From assembly GCF_014639235.1 (NCBI RefSeq), contig NZ_BMFU01000015.1, positions 1 through 64,000 on the forward strand: a DNA stretch of 64,000 bases, in the 5' to 3' direction. Positions 1 through 7,771 of this stretch are shown one piece after another; positions within the stretch are counted from its first letter, which is position 1; each line of letters starts with the position of its first letter. The position numbers and the translations under genes were made by a program. Below the pieces are notes generated by a model. It had not been told where the DNA came from and ran no database searches. It worked only from the letters and a program-made list of their open reading frames with translations. The DNA comes from Paenibacillus silvae (GTDB lineage Bacteria; Bacillota; Bacilli; Paenibacillales; Paenibacillaceae).

Positions 1-103
1 GATTTCGCCATACGCAAGTATCCTAGCTACGCAGGGGCTTGGCCCCTCCTGCGACCGGACTTTCACCGGCTAGAAGATGCGTGCTTAGCTGGGCACGCTA
101 AAA
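1..103 (-). mobile_element. Possible 5' end of a group II intron, running off the left edge
   Basis: Read on the minus strand this stretch starts with a hairpin (GCGTGC at 93-98 pairing with GCACGC at 79-84), then a CCGG-GTGAAAGT-CCGG type stem (about 53-70), then a stem AGGGGC/GCCCCT (33-47). The GUGAAAGUCC-like stem after a GC-rich apical hairpin resembles the first stems of bacterial group II introns that carry reverse transcriptase/maturase genes. No maturase is inside the window because the element leaves at base 1. It could equally be a truncated remnant or another structured RNA. The resemblance is from memory of the family, not an alignment. Confidence 0.42.
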
Positions 104-132
104 TTGAAAAAGAGCCGTTATCACGGCTCTTT
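104..132 (-). terminator. Rho-independent terminator overlapping the merR stop codon
   Basis: On the minus strand AAAGAGCCG (132-124) pairs with CGGCTCTTT (117-109) around a six-base loop that contains the TGA stop of the MerR gene, and is followed by TTC and a T-rich run. Coding sequence and terminator therefore share bases. It ends the hydrolase-merR transcript just before the putative intron. Confidence 0.8.
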
Positions 133-513
133 CCTGCTTACTCTGAACGATTGAATGTAACTGTCGATTTCCTCCTCGGGCGTATGCAGCAATGTGGCCA
201 GATGCTGCTGCATCTCCTTCAGGTGGCCGATATGCTTCTCAATGTCGGCAATTCGTTCACGAACGAGTGCCTTGAGTGTTTCTTTCTCCATATGCTCATT
301 GCTTAATAGCTCCAAGGTTTCCTGTATCTCTTTCAGTGAGTAGCCGAGCGTCTGTGCACCCTTGATAAATTTCACTTTAACCAGATAATCATCGGTGTAC
401 ACCCGATAACCGTTAGCGGATCGATGCGGAGCGGGCAGTATGCCGCTGTCCTCATAATATCGAAGCGTTGCCATGCTTACCCCTGTTCTTTTGGCTAATT
501 GGCCTCTTGTCAT
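121..513 (-). CDS. MerR-family transcriptional regulator
   Basis: A 130-residue protein with an N-terminal winged helix-turn-helix of MerR type (TGVSMATLRYYEDSGIL), followed by a long C-terminal coiled-coil dimerisation helix (about residues 75-120). No conserved metal-binding cysteines are present, so it belongs to the non-metal MerR group, sensing an organic or stress signal. Start choice is uncertain. The ATG at 513 matches the family's usual N-terminus, but a GTG at 522 sits 6 bases behind a GGTGGAG ribosome site and is a good alternative. It lies 42 bases downstream of the hydrolase gene on the same strand. The hydrolase promoter carries a MerR-style operator, so this protein very likely controls its own operon. 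Confidence 0.9.
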   Translation of the reverse strand: MTRGQLAKRTGVSMATLRYYEDSGILPAPHRSANGYRVYTDDYLVKVKFIKGAQTLGYSLKEIQETLELLSNEHMEKETLKALVRERIADIEKHIGHLKEMQQHLATLLHTPEEEIDSYIQSFRVSRKEP

Positions 514-555
514 CGTGTCCACACCGATCTCCACCTTCCCGCAGACTTCATCTGC

Positions 556-2043
556 TTATTTGTTACGTATTTTCGTATACTCCTGATCATAAGCTGCTTC
601 GGGAAATTTCTCTGAGCTTCCTTGCAGCAGTGGTTGTGCTTCCCCTTTCAGGTAACGGTCAAAAAAGGCGAGCGCGTAACTCCGCGTAATATCAATATTA
701 TGCTCCGCAGGCATGTTCTTGGCAAACAAACGCGGTGAGATCAAGGCGATATCGGTGAAGCTTTGATGGAAAAATCCGTCCACCGTCAGATAATAGGTAT
801 CATTCAGACTGCTCGTCATAACATGTTTCAGATCAGGCTCGAATTCGGGATAAAACACTTTATCTTTGGATGCAGCACTCGGATCGAAGCTTTTGGCCGT
901 TTCACCAGACATAATATACATAAAAGGCTGTTTCAATGCTGTCTTGGAGACGGTGCCCCAGAATCCGCCTTCCAGACTGAGTCCGGCTTGCAAACGTTCA
1001 TCCTGTGCGAGCGCTTCAGCTGTTGTTGCCCCGCCATAGGAATGGCCCATGATGCCTGTATGGTTCAGATCCAGCCTGCCCTCCAGCACATGATTAGGGT
1101 CCTTCACATTCCACTGTTCCAGAGTATCAAGCACAAAACGTGCATCCGCAGCACGAATACCCACGCCTTCCACGTTATACTGATACTGTTCCTCTGAAGT
1201 GGCAAATTCAGGTCCGGCCTCATAAGAAACCGCATGCCCGTCCGGGAAGGTTACACGAGCAGAGGTGTAAGGGTGATCCATGCCCACAACGATATAACCA
1301 TGACTCACCAGCTCTTCAACCGCAGTCATGCTCTGGAAGCGGGCCGAACGCACACCGGGAGAGAACAAAACAACAGGATAAGAGCTTTGTGCATTGGACA
1401 TCGCTGCCCCTTTCACCACATGTGTCGGAATCGTATCCAGGTAACTGAACACCTTGGGCGGGATGCCAAAAACGAGACTGATCGCTTCCCCCAGTTCAGC
1501 GGGGTAGGATTCGGGCTTTATGCCTTTTGCAGCTTCGGGATCGACAGGATACCATACGTTAATCATCAGCTCGCGCTTGTCTCCATTCTCAGGCGAGAGC
1601 GTCTCTTCACGAGATTCATCCACAAGCTGTTGTGAAAAGGTACCGATGGCGAATTGGCCCGTTGGCTCGGGCATTGTAAAAGCAGGAAAGTATCGGGTAA
1701 GCAGTCCTGAACCAACTCCCGAGAAGGCAGCTAGAATAAGGATTAATGCGCCGCGAAGCCACGTGCCTGCTCTTGATTTCTTCTTGTATGGTGCTGATGC
1801 TGTCCTTACGTTGCCGCGAACTGATTTCATCAGCTGAATGATTAACAGGATGAATAGTATGACCGCAACAATATAAGACGGCAGCAGCATCACCCGTAAC
1901 GAATCACGGACAGCATGCAGCAAAAAAGCGATAATCAAAACGGAAAGCATACCTGTCGCCAGCTTCCGCCGTTTCGGATAGAACGGCAAGCCAAGAGCTG
2001 CGACTATCGTTACAAGCACGAAAACCCATTCGAATAATTTCAT
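556..2043 (-). CDS. Membrane-anchored alpha/beta hydrolase (PAF-acetylhydrolase/dienelactone-type)
   Basis: A 495-residue protein. The first about 120 residues hold four hydrophobic segments (roughly 1-17, 28-45, 52-75, 95-115); the rest is an alpha/beta hydrolase fold. The nucleophile elbow GHSYGG lies at about 333-338 with Ser335 as predicted nucleophile, and a late GFFHQSFTD motif supplies the catalytic His, as in platelet-activating-factor acetylhydrolase-like enzymes. The active domain probably faces outward from the membrane. Substrate is unknown; an ester or lipid ester is likely. The start at 2043 is chosen because GGAGG precedes it by 8 bases; an upstream in-frame codon at 2106 would lie inside the promoter. 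It is first gene of an operon with the MerR regulator, driven by the MerR-type promoter at 2075-2106. Confidence 0.85.
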   Translation of the reverse strand: MKLFEWVFVLVTIVAALGLPFYPKRRKLATGMLSVLIIAFLLHAVRDSLRVMLLPSYIVAVILFILLIIQLMKSVRGNVRTASAPYKKKSRAGTWLRGALILILAAFSGVGSGLLTRYFPAFTMPEPTGQFAIGTFSQQLVDESREETLSPENGDKRELMINVWYPVDPEAAKGIKPESYPAELGEAISLVFGIPPKVFSYLDTIPTHVVKGAAMSNAQSSYPVVLFSPGVRSARFQSMTAVEELVSHGYIVVGMDHPYTSARVTFPDGHAVSYEAGPEFATSEEQYQYNVEGVGIRAADARFVLDTLEQWNVKDPNHVLEGRLDLNHTGIMGHSYGGATTAEALAQDERLQAGLSLEGGFWGTVSKTALKQPFMYIMSGETAKSFDPSAASKDKVFYPEFEPDLKHVMTSSLNDTYYLTVDGFFHQSFTDIALISPRLFAKNMPAEHNIDITRSYALAFFDRYLKGEAQPLLQGSSEKFPEAAYDQEYTKIRNK

Positions 2044-2074
2044 TATTTTTCCTCCAAACGTTGTTGATACAACA

Positions 2075-2106
2075 AGAATAAACCTTGAAGTATACTTCAA
2101 GGTCAA
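2075..2106 (-). promoter_or_regulatory. MerR-type promoter with palindromic operator in a 20-bp spacer
   Basis: On the minus strand -35 TTGACC (2106-2101) and -10 TATTCT (2080-2075) are separated by 20 bp, longer than the sigma-A optimum, and the spacer is filled by the perfect palindrome CCTTGAAGTATACTTCAAGG (2083-2102; 22 bp including the flanking A/T at 2082-2103). Elongated spacers holding a dyad are the hallmark of MerR-activated promoters. A smaller dyad TTGTTG-ATA-CAACAA lies at 2061-2075 in the leader. Confidence 0.85.
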
Positions 2107-2131
2107 GGATTGAATTTAATCATTATAAATA

Positions 2132-2587
2132 TTATTCGACGGTTACCTTCGCACGTGGCATGGTATGCATTGCACCTGAGGTTACATGTGCCTGAACAAC
2201 ATATTCCCCCGGCTCCTGAAACGTATATTTCACCTCGTACACACCATCGCCTATAGCACTCGCCTTCACCGCTCCGCGAGCTTCAAGCTCATCGGCATTC
2301 ATCATACCTTGCTCAGCAGCAGGTGCTTCAGGCTCATTCTGTTCGTTCCATATCTGGAACTGTACCTGATCGGCATCATCTACAGGATTCTCTCCCTGAG
2401 TCAGCTTGATCTGTAAAGCAACTTCTTCATTTACCTTCACCTGATCCGGCATCAGGAGCTTTACTCGAATCATTTCCGGCATCTCTCCCGAAGCAGACTG
2501 CTCCGTGTAGGAGCACCCGGCCATGATAAACATCAGCACGAGTATGAGTAAAGGCGTAAACCAGCGAGCTTGTCCCTTCATCACCAC
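2132..2587 (-). CDS. YtkA/FixH-like lipoprotein
   Basis: A 151-residue exported protein with a signal peptide ending in the lipobox IMAGC (Cys about residue 25), so it is lipid-anchored outside the cell. The mature part forms a beta-sandwich resembling YtkA-like/FixH domains, with the pattern GDGVYEVKYTFQEPGEYVVQAHV, and ends near residue 150. The family is often found beside copper or disulfide-handling genes, but its biochemical role is not established. The GTG at 2587 is preferred because AAGGA precedes it by 8 bases. It lies 54 bases downstream of the bdbC-like gene on the same strand and is probably cotranscribed with it, suggesting a role in envelope protein maturation (inference). Confidence 0.8.
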   Translation of the reverse strand: MVMKGQARWFTPLLILVLMFIMAGCSYTEQSASGEMPEMIRVKLLMPDQVKVNEEVALQIKLTQGENPVDDADQVQFQIWNEQNEPEAPAAEQGMMNADELEARGAVKASAIGDGVYEVKYTFQEPGEYVVQAHVTSGAMHTMPRAKVTVE

Positions 2588-2641
2588 AGTTCAGTTCCTT
2601 TCCGCGTATCCAGATTTAAGAAGAAGATTTCAACAGAAATT

Positions 2642-3094
2642 TTAAGCAGAACGTTTAGATGTTTTGCCAATCCCCCACAGCATTACAATAATGATAATAA
2701 ATGCGATCAGAGCCAGCAGTGGAATGGTAATAAAACCAAACCAGTTCAAATAATCAGTGTAACAAGGTACCTTGCCGCAGGCCACCGCATTGCCTGTAGC
2801 CGAGAAAATACGCTGGATCGTTACATGATACAAGGATATACCCCCTCCGATAAAGCTGAGCGGAAGCACGTATTTGGCAATGCCCACGTCATCCTTGAAA
2901 TACGCAATGCCGAGCAGGATCGTTAACGGATACATAAATATGCGCTGGAACCAGCACAAATCACATGGAAGAAAGCCTTTGATCTCACTTAAATAAAGAC
3001 TTCCCAAGGTTGCAATTACAGACACGGCCCAGGCGATAAATAACCGGGTTTCTGCCCCTTTGGCGGGCTGCTCTGAATGGGATGCTGCACTCAT
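2642..3094 (-). CDS. bdbC: Disulfide bond formation protein, BdbC/DsbB family
   Basis: A 150-residue quinone-linked thiol oxidase with four membrane helices (about 20-38, 47-65, 72-92, 118-140). The first periplasm-side loop carries CDLC and the second CGKVPC, the two cysteine pairs that relay electrons from the partner oxidoreductase to quinone. The family oxidises a BdbD/DsbA-like thioredoxin-fold partner; none is encoded in this window. Start ATG follows AGGAGG at good spacing. Neighbour downstream is the YtkA-like lipoprotein. The length matches the family, and all four cysteines are present. Confidence 0.92.
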   Translation of the reverse strand: MSAASHSEQPAKGAETRLFIAWAVSVIATLGSLYLSEIKGFLPCDLCWFQRIFMYPLTILLGIAYFKDDVGIAKYVLPLSFIGGGISLYHVTIQRIFSATGNAVACGKVPCYTDYLNWFGFITIPLLALIAFIIIIVMLWGIGKTSKRSA

Positions 3095-3219
3095 GCCTCT
3101 GTCCTCCTCTTTCTTCGTTCATATTGGATTATCATACGTTATTCTGTGCATTCCACCTATGTATGCCCTCTATACGAGTCACTACACAGCAATTATATCA
3201 AATATTTGGAATTTGAGGA

Positions 3220-3570
3220 TCACCCTTGATCACATTGGATACGTTTATCCCGTGGATTTCCGTTCATCTCTGCGTACCTGTTGCCCCAATCACACATCGT
3301 TTTTAATACGGGCACAAAGGACCGGCCCAGCTCTGTCAGGCTGTATTCGACTTTGGGAGGAATTTCGTTGAACACCTCTCTGGAAACCAATCCATCCTTC
3401 TCCAATTGCTTCAATTGCTCTGTCAGGACCTTCTGGGTAATGCCAGGTATTAATTCATAGAACTCTTTCGTTCTTACCGCGTTTTGACTCAGGAAGTACA
3501 AAATCAGGCACTTCCACTTCCCGCCAGCGATATCCATGAAAATATTAATTCCAGTATTATATTTCACCAA
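3220..3570 (-). CDS. HxlR-family transcriptional regulator
   Basis: A 116-residue winged-helix protein of HxlR/MarR-like type, with the family pattern DIAGGKWKCLILYFL at the N-terminus and the recognition region GITQKVLTEQLKQLEKDGLV. Unlike the redox sensor YodB it has no cysteine in the first residues; cysteines sit at about 22 and 93. It is divergently transcribed from the nitroreductase at 3695, a very common pairing in Firmicutes in which the regulator represses the oxidoreductase and responds to reactive electrophiles or quinones. The intergenic region is 124 bp and holds a TATAAT at 3651-3656 facing the nitroreductase; no clear operator dyad was recognised. Confidence 0.9.
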   Translation of the reverse strand: MVKYNTGINIFMDIAGGKWKCLILYFLSQNAVRTKEFYELIPGITQKVLTEQLKQLEKDGLVSREVFNEIPPKVEYSLTELGRSFVPVLKTMCDWGNRYAEMNGNPRDKRIQCDQG

Positions 3571-3694
3571 CTTGCTTCTCCTCCTAATAGATACTTTCAG
3601 GTTGCTAGGCCACTTTAATGTGCGTTATTTTCTTCTCTGCTGCTGTCTACTATAATCCAAACAGACTCTAAATAACAACGATGGAGATGATCCC

Positions 3695-4324
3695 ATGCAT
3701 GTACAGGCCCTATTGGAAAAAAGACGTTCCGTTCGACATTTCGATCCAGATTACGCTTTGAACGAGGAGACGCTGAGTACACTGATCGCTTTGGCAAGTA
3801 AATCACCGAACGGGAATAATATTCAAGCCACTCGTTACCTTGTGATTGATGATCCCGAATTAAGAAATACATTGCTGCCTATCGCTTTTAATCAGCAGCA
3901 GGTTCTGGAGGCTTCTGCCTTAATCCTGATGCTGGGAGACTTCAAGGCGTTTGCAAAAAACAACATTACTTCTATTCTTCAAGAGGGCTTCCAGGCTGGC
4001 TTCTATGACGAATCAACCCGGGATTTTCTGACCGATGCCGCCATCCAGTATTATGCCTCCAAAACAGAGCAGGAGCTTGCGATTGAACTTACCCGTGATG
4101 TAAGTCTAGCAGCGATGTCATTTGTGCTGCTCGCCCAGGAGGCCGGATTACAAACCATTACGATGTCTGGGTATCATTCTGCAGAACTCAAATCGGCGTT
4201 GAATATTTCGGACAGGTATCTGGATGTCATGTTGATTGCGGTTGGCAAAGGCATCAAAGAGGGACATCAAACGGTACGTCATCCTGTTGAGAAGATTATG
4301 TATCACAATCATATCCCTGCCTGA
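3695..4324 (+). CDS. Nitroreductase-family FMN oxidoreductase
   Basis: A 209-residue protein of the NfsA/FRP-like nitroreductase fold. The N-terminal RRSVRHFDPD motif binds FMN phosphate, SPNGNNIQATRYLV is the second FMN-binding strand-turn, and a late AVGKGIKEGHQTVRHP segment matches the C-terminal flavin contact. Such enzymes form FMN dimers and reduce quinones, nitro compounds or other electrophiles with NAD(P)H. It is divergent from an HxlR regulator and probably induced by electrophile stress. It ends a few bases before a strong shared terminator. The specific substrate cannot be read from sequence. Confidence 0.88.
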   Translation: MHVQALLEKRRSVRHFDPDYALNEETLSTLIALASKSPNGNNIQATRYLVIDDPELRNTLLPIAFNQQQVLEASALILMLGDFKAFAKNNITSILQEGFQAGFYDESTRDFLTDAAIQYYASKTEQELAIELTRDVSLAAMSFVLLAQEAGLQTITMSGYHSAELKSALNISDRYLDVMLIAVGKGIKEGHQTVRHPVEKIMYHNHIPA

Positions 4325-4326
4325 CT

Positions 4327-4372
4327 AACCTTGAAAAGAGCTGCCCCATGCGGGGCAGCTCTTTTCAAGGTT
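4327..4372. terminator. Strong bidirectional terminator between convergent genes
   Basis: A perfect 21-bp stem (4327-4347 with 4352-4372) closes a four-base loop; the stem includes GAAAAGAGCTGCCCC and its complement, giving A/T runs at both feet. It separates the nitroreductase gene (plus) from the stalk-domain gene (minus) and can terminate both. Confidence 0.92.
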
Positions 4373-4415
4373 ATTATTAAATATAAATATCGTTAAAAAC
4401 GAGATTCTGCCCCGC

Positions 4416-6062
4416 TTACATGGCTTTGGTCAGCGTAATGGAACCATCCTTTTGAGACCATTTTACATTCCAGTCAAGCAGTTCAGCAATGAAACGCAGA
4501 GGAACCTGAGTACGTCCATCTTTGTTGACAAACACGGTGGAGCCTACGTTTTTCTTCATACCGTTCACTTCCATGACGGTGTTGTTCACCCAGAATACGA
4601 GGGTATCGTCACCAGCCATCACGGTAACCTGCTGTGCTTTTTTATCCCATTTCACCGTTGCACCAATGCCTTCGCTCAGGAAACGCAGCGGAATGTACGT
4701 TGTATTTTTCCACAGCACAGGTGTTGTATCCATGTTTGTTGTTTTATCATTAATTTTCAGCATTTTGCTGTTGAGCTTCATCCAAACGATAGTCATGTCT
4801 GGCGTTGGTGCTGGTGTAGGCGTTGTCGGTGCTGCTTCTTGGAACTTGTCATTAAACTGGGTCACGATGGCATTACCCAGCGCTTGACCTACACCAAACA
4901 TCACTTTGAAGCCTTCACGATTCGTCGTGTAAGAAGCATCATAGTTGCCTGCCGCGTATTGATCCAGTACTTTTTGCACCTGGTTTTCATGTGTCGTCAG
5001 CGCCTGTTGTGCTGCTGTTTTAGGCAGGTTGCCTGCTGTTGCGGAATCCAGGAATGTTGCAAACTCCGTCGTAAATCCGTCGATCCGTTTTTGCACAGCT
5101 GCACGCGCGGTTGCGTCGTTATCTTTTACCGCTTTGACATAGTCACTTTGAGCGTTAACGTGGTTGGTCACCCAGATTTTTTCGAATGCATCTGCTCCTT
5201 CATTGCCGTAAATGGAAGCGATGGCTGCTTTGAAATCCGCTGTATTTCCGGCTTCTGCGGTAACAAGGGCATTCGATGCTGCTGTGTGTCCATCATACTG
5301 CTCCTGCATCTGCAACGCCGAAAGGGCAAAGTGCTCGGAAGCCAGATGGTTAAGTGCAGATCTCAGATCAGCTGCTTTCGTATCCGCTTTGGTGTTGTTG
5401 AATTTCTCAGGCATTTGTGTTGTGATTGCGGTGGAGAGGGCTTTACTTACGTCAAACATCTCCTTGAAGCCTTCACGATATGCCTTGTATGCATCGGTAT
5501 AATCCCCGGCTACATACTCGTCAAATACTTTTTGTACCAGATCCTCATGCACTTTCAGTGCTTGTTTGGCTGCGTTTTTAGGTAATTTCCCCTCTGTAGC
5601 AGTGCTCAGAAACGTGGAGAATTCATCTACGAATCCGTTGATGTTATCCTGGGCCTGCTTGATGCCAGCCTGGTTGCCCATCTTGGTTGCTTTCACCAGA
5701 TCATCAGTGTATTTGTTATGTGCACGGAAAATGCGTTCGAATTCTTTGGCACCTGCTTCACCATAGAGGGAAGCGATGGCTGGCTGCATATCCAGGGCAT
5801 TTTGGTCGAGTGCTTTGTAAGCTGCATCTGCATCCTTTGCACCGTCATAAGCCTTTGCCATCGCAGTTACCGCAAGAGCAAAGTGCTCGGACAGCAAATG
5901 ATCCAGGTTTGCTCTCAAGTCAGCGGCAGGTGTGTTCACGGATGCTTTCATCATCGTCATGGAAGTGGAGGTCTGAGGTGCAGCAGCAGCTCCCGCGATT
6001 CCCGGCATCAACAGGGACAAGCTAAGTACAGGTGCAATGAATGTTTTCATTTTCATCTTCAT
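4416..6062 (-). CDS. Secreted stalk-domain protein with duplicated helical domain
   Basis: A 548-residue exported protein. A signal peptide (about 1-28, ending in AGAAAA) is followed by two related helical repeats of about 170 residues (roughly 45-215 and 230-405), each beginning with the pattern ADLR-LxHLxSEHFALA and containing KVHEDLVQKVFDEYVAG or its counterpart. A proline/threonine linker leads to a C-terminal copper-amine-oxidase N-terminal-like 'stalk' domain (about 425-548, PLRFLSEGIGATVKWD and PLRFIAELLDWNVKW). The stalk domain is very common on Paenibacillus surface proteins and is not an oxidase. ATG 6062 is preferred over the upstream GTG at 6074, which overlaps the AAGGAG ribosome site. 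Function is unknown; a cell-surface structural or binding role is likely. Confidence 0.82.
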   Translation of the reverse strand: MKMKMKTFIAPVLSLSLLMPGIAGAAAAPQTSTSMTMMKASVNTPAADLRANLDHLLSEHFALAVTAMAKAYDGAKDADAAYKALDQNALDMQPAIASLYGEAGAKEFERIFRAHNKYTDDLVKATKMGNQAGIKQAQDNINGFVDEFSTFLSTATEGKLPKNAAKQALKVHEDLVQKVFDEYVAGDYTDAYKAYREGFKEMFDVSKALSTAITTQMPEKFNNTKADTKAADLRSALNHLASEHFALSALQMQEQYDGHTAASNALVTAEAGNTADFKAAIASIYGNEGADAFEKIWVTNHVNAQSDYVKAVKDNDATARAAVQKRIDGFTTEFATFLDSATAGNLPKTAAQQALTTHENQVQKVLDQYAAGNYDASYTTNREGFKVMFGVGQALGNAIVTQFNDKFQEAAPTTPTPAPTPDMTIVWMKLNSKMLKINDKTTNMDTTPVLWKNTTYIPLRFLSEGIGATVKWDKKAQQVTVMAGDDTLVFWVNNTVMEVNGMKKNVGSTVFVNKDGRTQVPLRFIAELLDWNVKWSQKDGSITLTKAM

Positions 6063-6164
6063 TGTGTTATTCACTCCTTGGGTTGGTTTTAAGTATTTTT
6101 TCCTTCCTTGTTGTTGTCTTCATGAGGTGTAACGCAGGGTTCGCGAATCTGGATCACTACGCAG

Positions 6165-6200
6165 GCAAAAAAAATTGCAGCTTCCCATAGCGAAAGCCGC
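6165..6200 (-). terminator. Terminator-like hairpin in the leader of the stalk-domain gene
   Basis: On the minus strand a 9-pair stem (6200-6192 with 6185-6177, one or two G-U pairs) is followed by eight T residues (6174-6167). It points toward the start of the gene at 6062, about 100 bases away, and no obvious promoter lies between. This suggests transcription attenuation, or insulation from an upstream transcript. Confidence 0.7.
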
Positions 6201-6394
6201 AAACGCTTGATATATCTATGTTTTTAGCAGCAAGAAAAATTTAAAACAATAATCATCCGGAGGAAAAGAATTCAAAAAATCGGGGGTAACCGCTACTCTC
6301 CAGGTTATTCTGTCATCGGAGTGGACTGTGTAAAATCTTTAGTTCAACTTATATAGTTCAAGCAATGTAATTTCCTATATTTCTCAATAATAGC

Positions 6395-6423
6395 TTACAT
6401 TGCGAGTAAACCTGAGATACAAT
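6395..6423 (+). promoter_or_regulatory. Probable sigma-A promoter of the small membrane protein gene
   Basis: -35 TTACAT (6395-6400) and -10 TACAAT (6418-6423) are spaced 17 bp and lie 43 bases before the start codon at 6466. The right arm of the GCAATGTAA/TTACATTGC inverted repeat covers the -35, which would fit repressor binding. Confidence 0.5.
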
Positions 6424-6465
6424 AGAGGCAAACGCTTTCCATCGACTGGAAAAGGAGGTCAACTC

Positions 6466-6672
6466 ATGACTTGGCTGCCTTATGCATTGATTATTGGCAT
6501 CGCTTTATTTGGCGGAATTGCTACTCTGATCATCGGGAACTCCAAAGCCAATCGTGTCAGCAACCCTGAATATGATCGTCGCACACGGCAAAATCTCAGT
6601 AAACTTACATATGTATACGTCGGCGCCATCGTACTGGGCATAGGTGGATTTGTACTGTATTTGTACAATTGA
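6466..6672 (+). CDS. Small two-helix membrane protein
   Basis: A 68-residue protein with an N-terminal hydrophobic segment (about 3-23), a basic middle (SKANRVSNPEYDRRTRQN) and a second hydrophobic segment (about 43-64). The start ATG at 6466 is set by AAAGGAGG seven bases upstream; an in-frame codon at 6400 has no ribosome site. I recognise no named family. Similar short hypothetical membrane proteins are common in Paenibacillus. It stands alone, convergent with the APH-type kinase gene. Confidence 0.72.
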   Translation: MTWLPYALIIGIALFGGIATLIIGNSKANRVSNPEYDRRTRQNLSKLTYVYVGAIVLGIGGFVLYLYN

Positions 6673-6689
6673 TCATGATTTACTGAATG

Positions 6690-7562
6690 CTAAAGTAATA
6701 TCTCTTTGAATACGGCAACTCTTTGCATGCCTTGCTCAATGTGCTCCACCACCGGGGAGGTGACTCCCCTCTCCCTGATCCACGCCAGCCAGCCGCGCAG
6801 CATCCACAAGTGAATTTGTTCATACAGCCACTCGCTCATGAGTAGTCCTCCAGCCTCAGCATAACCTCTAATCACATCTTCCAACATTGATAAACAATCA
6901 TTCTCCGTTGTCGTTGCAGGGATCATTGAGGTAAGCGCGGCAGCCATATCAAAATGCGGATCACCTCTTCTCACCTCTCCAAAATCGATTAAAAGTGTCT
7001 TTTGCTTCGTAAACAACATATTCCACACACCCAGATCACCATGAATCACGCCCTTATTTCTCACGGCGTACTCTGTACATTGCTGTACATGCCCCTCAAG
7101 TGAACAAATCATAGCTGACGAAGATCCCCTGACTTCATCACAGACTTGTGACCATAGAAGAGACAAAGCAAAACGATCCGGCTGGTCAACAATTTCAAGC
7201 TTGTGAGCAGCATGGTGGAAGCGAGCAAGCATTTTTCCAAATTCAACAAAATGGATCGTTGCCTGATCGTATGGTACCGTTTCTTCCACGTAGTACTGCA
7301 AGTTATATATTTCATCATTTAAATGAATATAGGACAACCCGTTCCGCGCAATCACCAATGCTGGAGAGATGTTTTGCAATGACATAACGTGATGAAGTCT
7401 CTCTTCGTTTACAGCCTGCTGCTCATTTCTTAGTTTACGCAAGACAAATCTACCTGCTGAGGACTCAACGCATTTTGCATCAGAGCTTGTCCCCTGTTTC
7501 ATCACTACCAAGCGCTGTATTCTTCCGATATCATAAAACTCTTCAATAATGCGATACTCCAT
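6690..7562 (-). CDS. APH/choline-kinase-like phosphotransferase
   Basis: A 290-residue protein of the aminoglycoside-phosphotransferase/CotS-like kinase fold. The Brenner motif VIHGDLGVWNMLF (about 172-184) supplies the catalytic Asp and metal-binding Asn, and LIDFGEVRRGDPHFDMA (about 192-208) contains the Mg-binding DFG. The N-lobe is diverged and lacks a clear glycine loop. In Bacilli relatives phosphorylate small alcohols such as antibiotics, homoserine-like metabolites or spore-coat saccharides. The residues do not pick out a substrate, so an antibiotic-resistance role should not be assumed. Start ATG is preceded by GGAGG. It is a single gene, divergent from the stalk-domain gene at 7772. 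Confidence 0.82.
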   Translation of the reverse strand: MEYRIIEEFYDIGRIQRLVVMKQGTSSDAKCVESSAGRFVLRKLRNEQQAVNEERLHHVMSLQNISPALVIARNGLSYIHLNDEIYNLQYYVEETVPYDQATIHFVEFGKMLARFHHAAHKLEIVDQPDRFALSLLWSQVCDEVRGSSSAMICSLEGHVQQCTEYAVRNKGVIHGDLGVWNMLFTKQKTLLIDFGEVRRGDPHFDMAAALTSMIPATTTENDCLSMLEDVIRGYAEAGGLLMSEWLYEQIHLWMLRGWLAWIRERGVTSPVVEHIEQGMQRVAVFKEILL

Positions 7563-7680
7563 CTTATTTCCCTCCTTTTATTATGAGAATCAAACAAGAT
7601 GCTTCTCCTGTAACCTTTACATAACAAATTTCCACCATCATGCAAAAATTGTTACACATGTTTACAAGTTGGAGATAATT

Positions 7681-7693
7681 CAGAATTATTCTG
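7681..7693. promoter_or_regulatory. Small palindrome in the divergent promoter region
   Basis: CAGAATTATTCTG is a perfect 13-bp dyad about 80 bases before the start codon at 7772 and between two divergent genes. It could be an operator; no regulator is suggested by the neighbours. Confidence 0.3.
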
Positions 7694-7771
7694 GATAAGT
7701 TCGAGGGGTAATATAAAGCCATAAGGAACAGTAAGACAATAAATAACCCCAACTTAAAGGAGAGATATAGG

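Larger units (their letters stand above)
6063..6465. other. Divergent intergenic region with long leader of the stalk gene
   Basis: 403 bases lie between the stalk-domain gene (minus) and the small membrane gene (plus). They contain a minus-strand terminator-like hairpin (6165-6200), a plus-strand promoter (6395-6423), and a 9-bp inverted repeat GCAATGTAA/TTACATTGC (6362-6370 and 6395-6403) overlapping that promoter's -35. A TAACC/GGTTA hairpin lies near 6287-6307. I tested the leader by eye against c-di-GMP and c-di-AMP riboswitch consensus and found no convincing match. Confidence 0.6.

Noticed and set aside
4452..5585. 377-codon plus-strand frame opposite the stalk-domain gene
   Set aside because: Cys/His/Val-rich translation without domains or ribosome site; antisense shadow of a convincing exported protein.
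6241..6330. c-di-GMP-I or c-di-AMP riboswitch before the stalk-domain gene
   Set aside because: A GTAGCGGTTACC-like block resembles part of the c-di-GMP-I consensus, but the GCAAAGCC and GCAAACC blocks are absent.
6690..7562. Aminoglycoside resistance gene
   Set aside because: Only the general kinase motifs are present; they are shared by many non-resistance kinases, so resistance is not supported.
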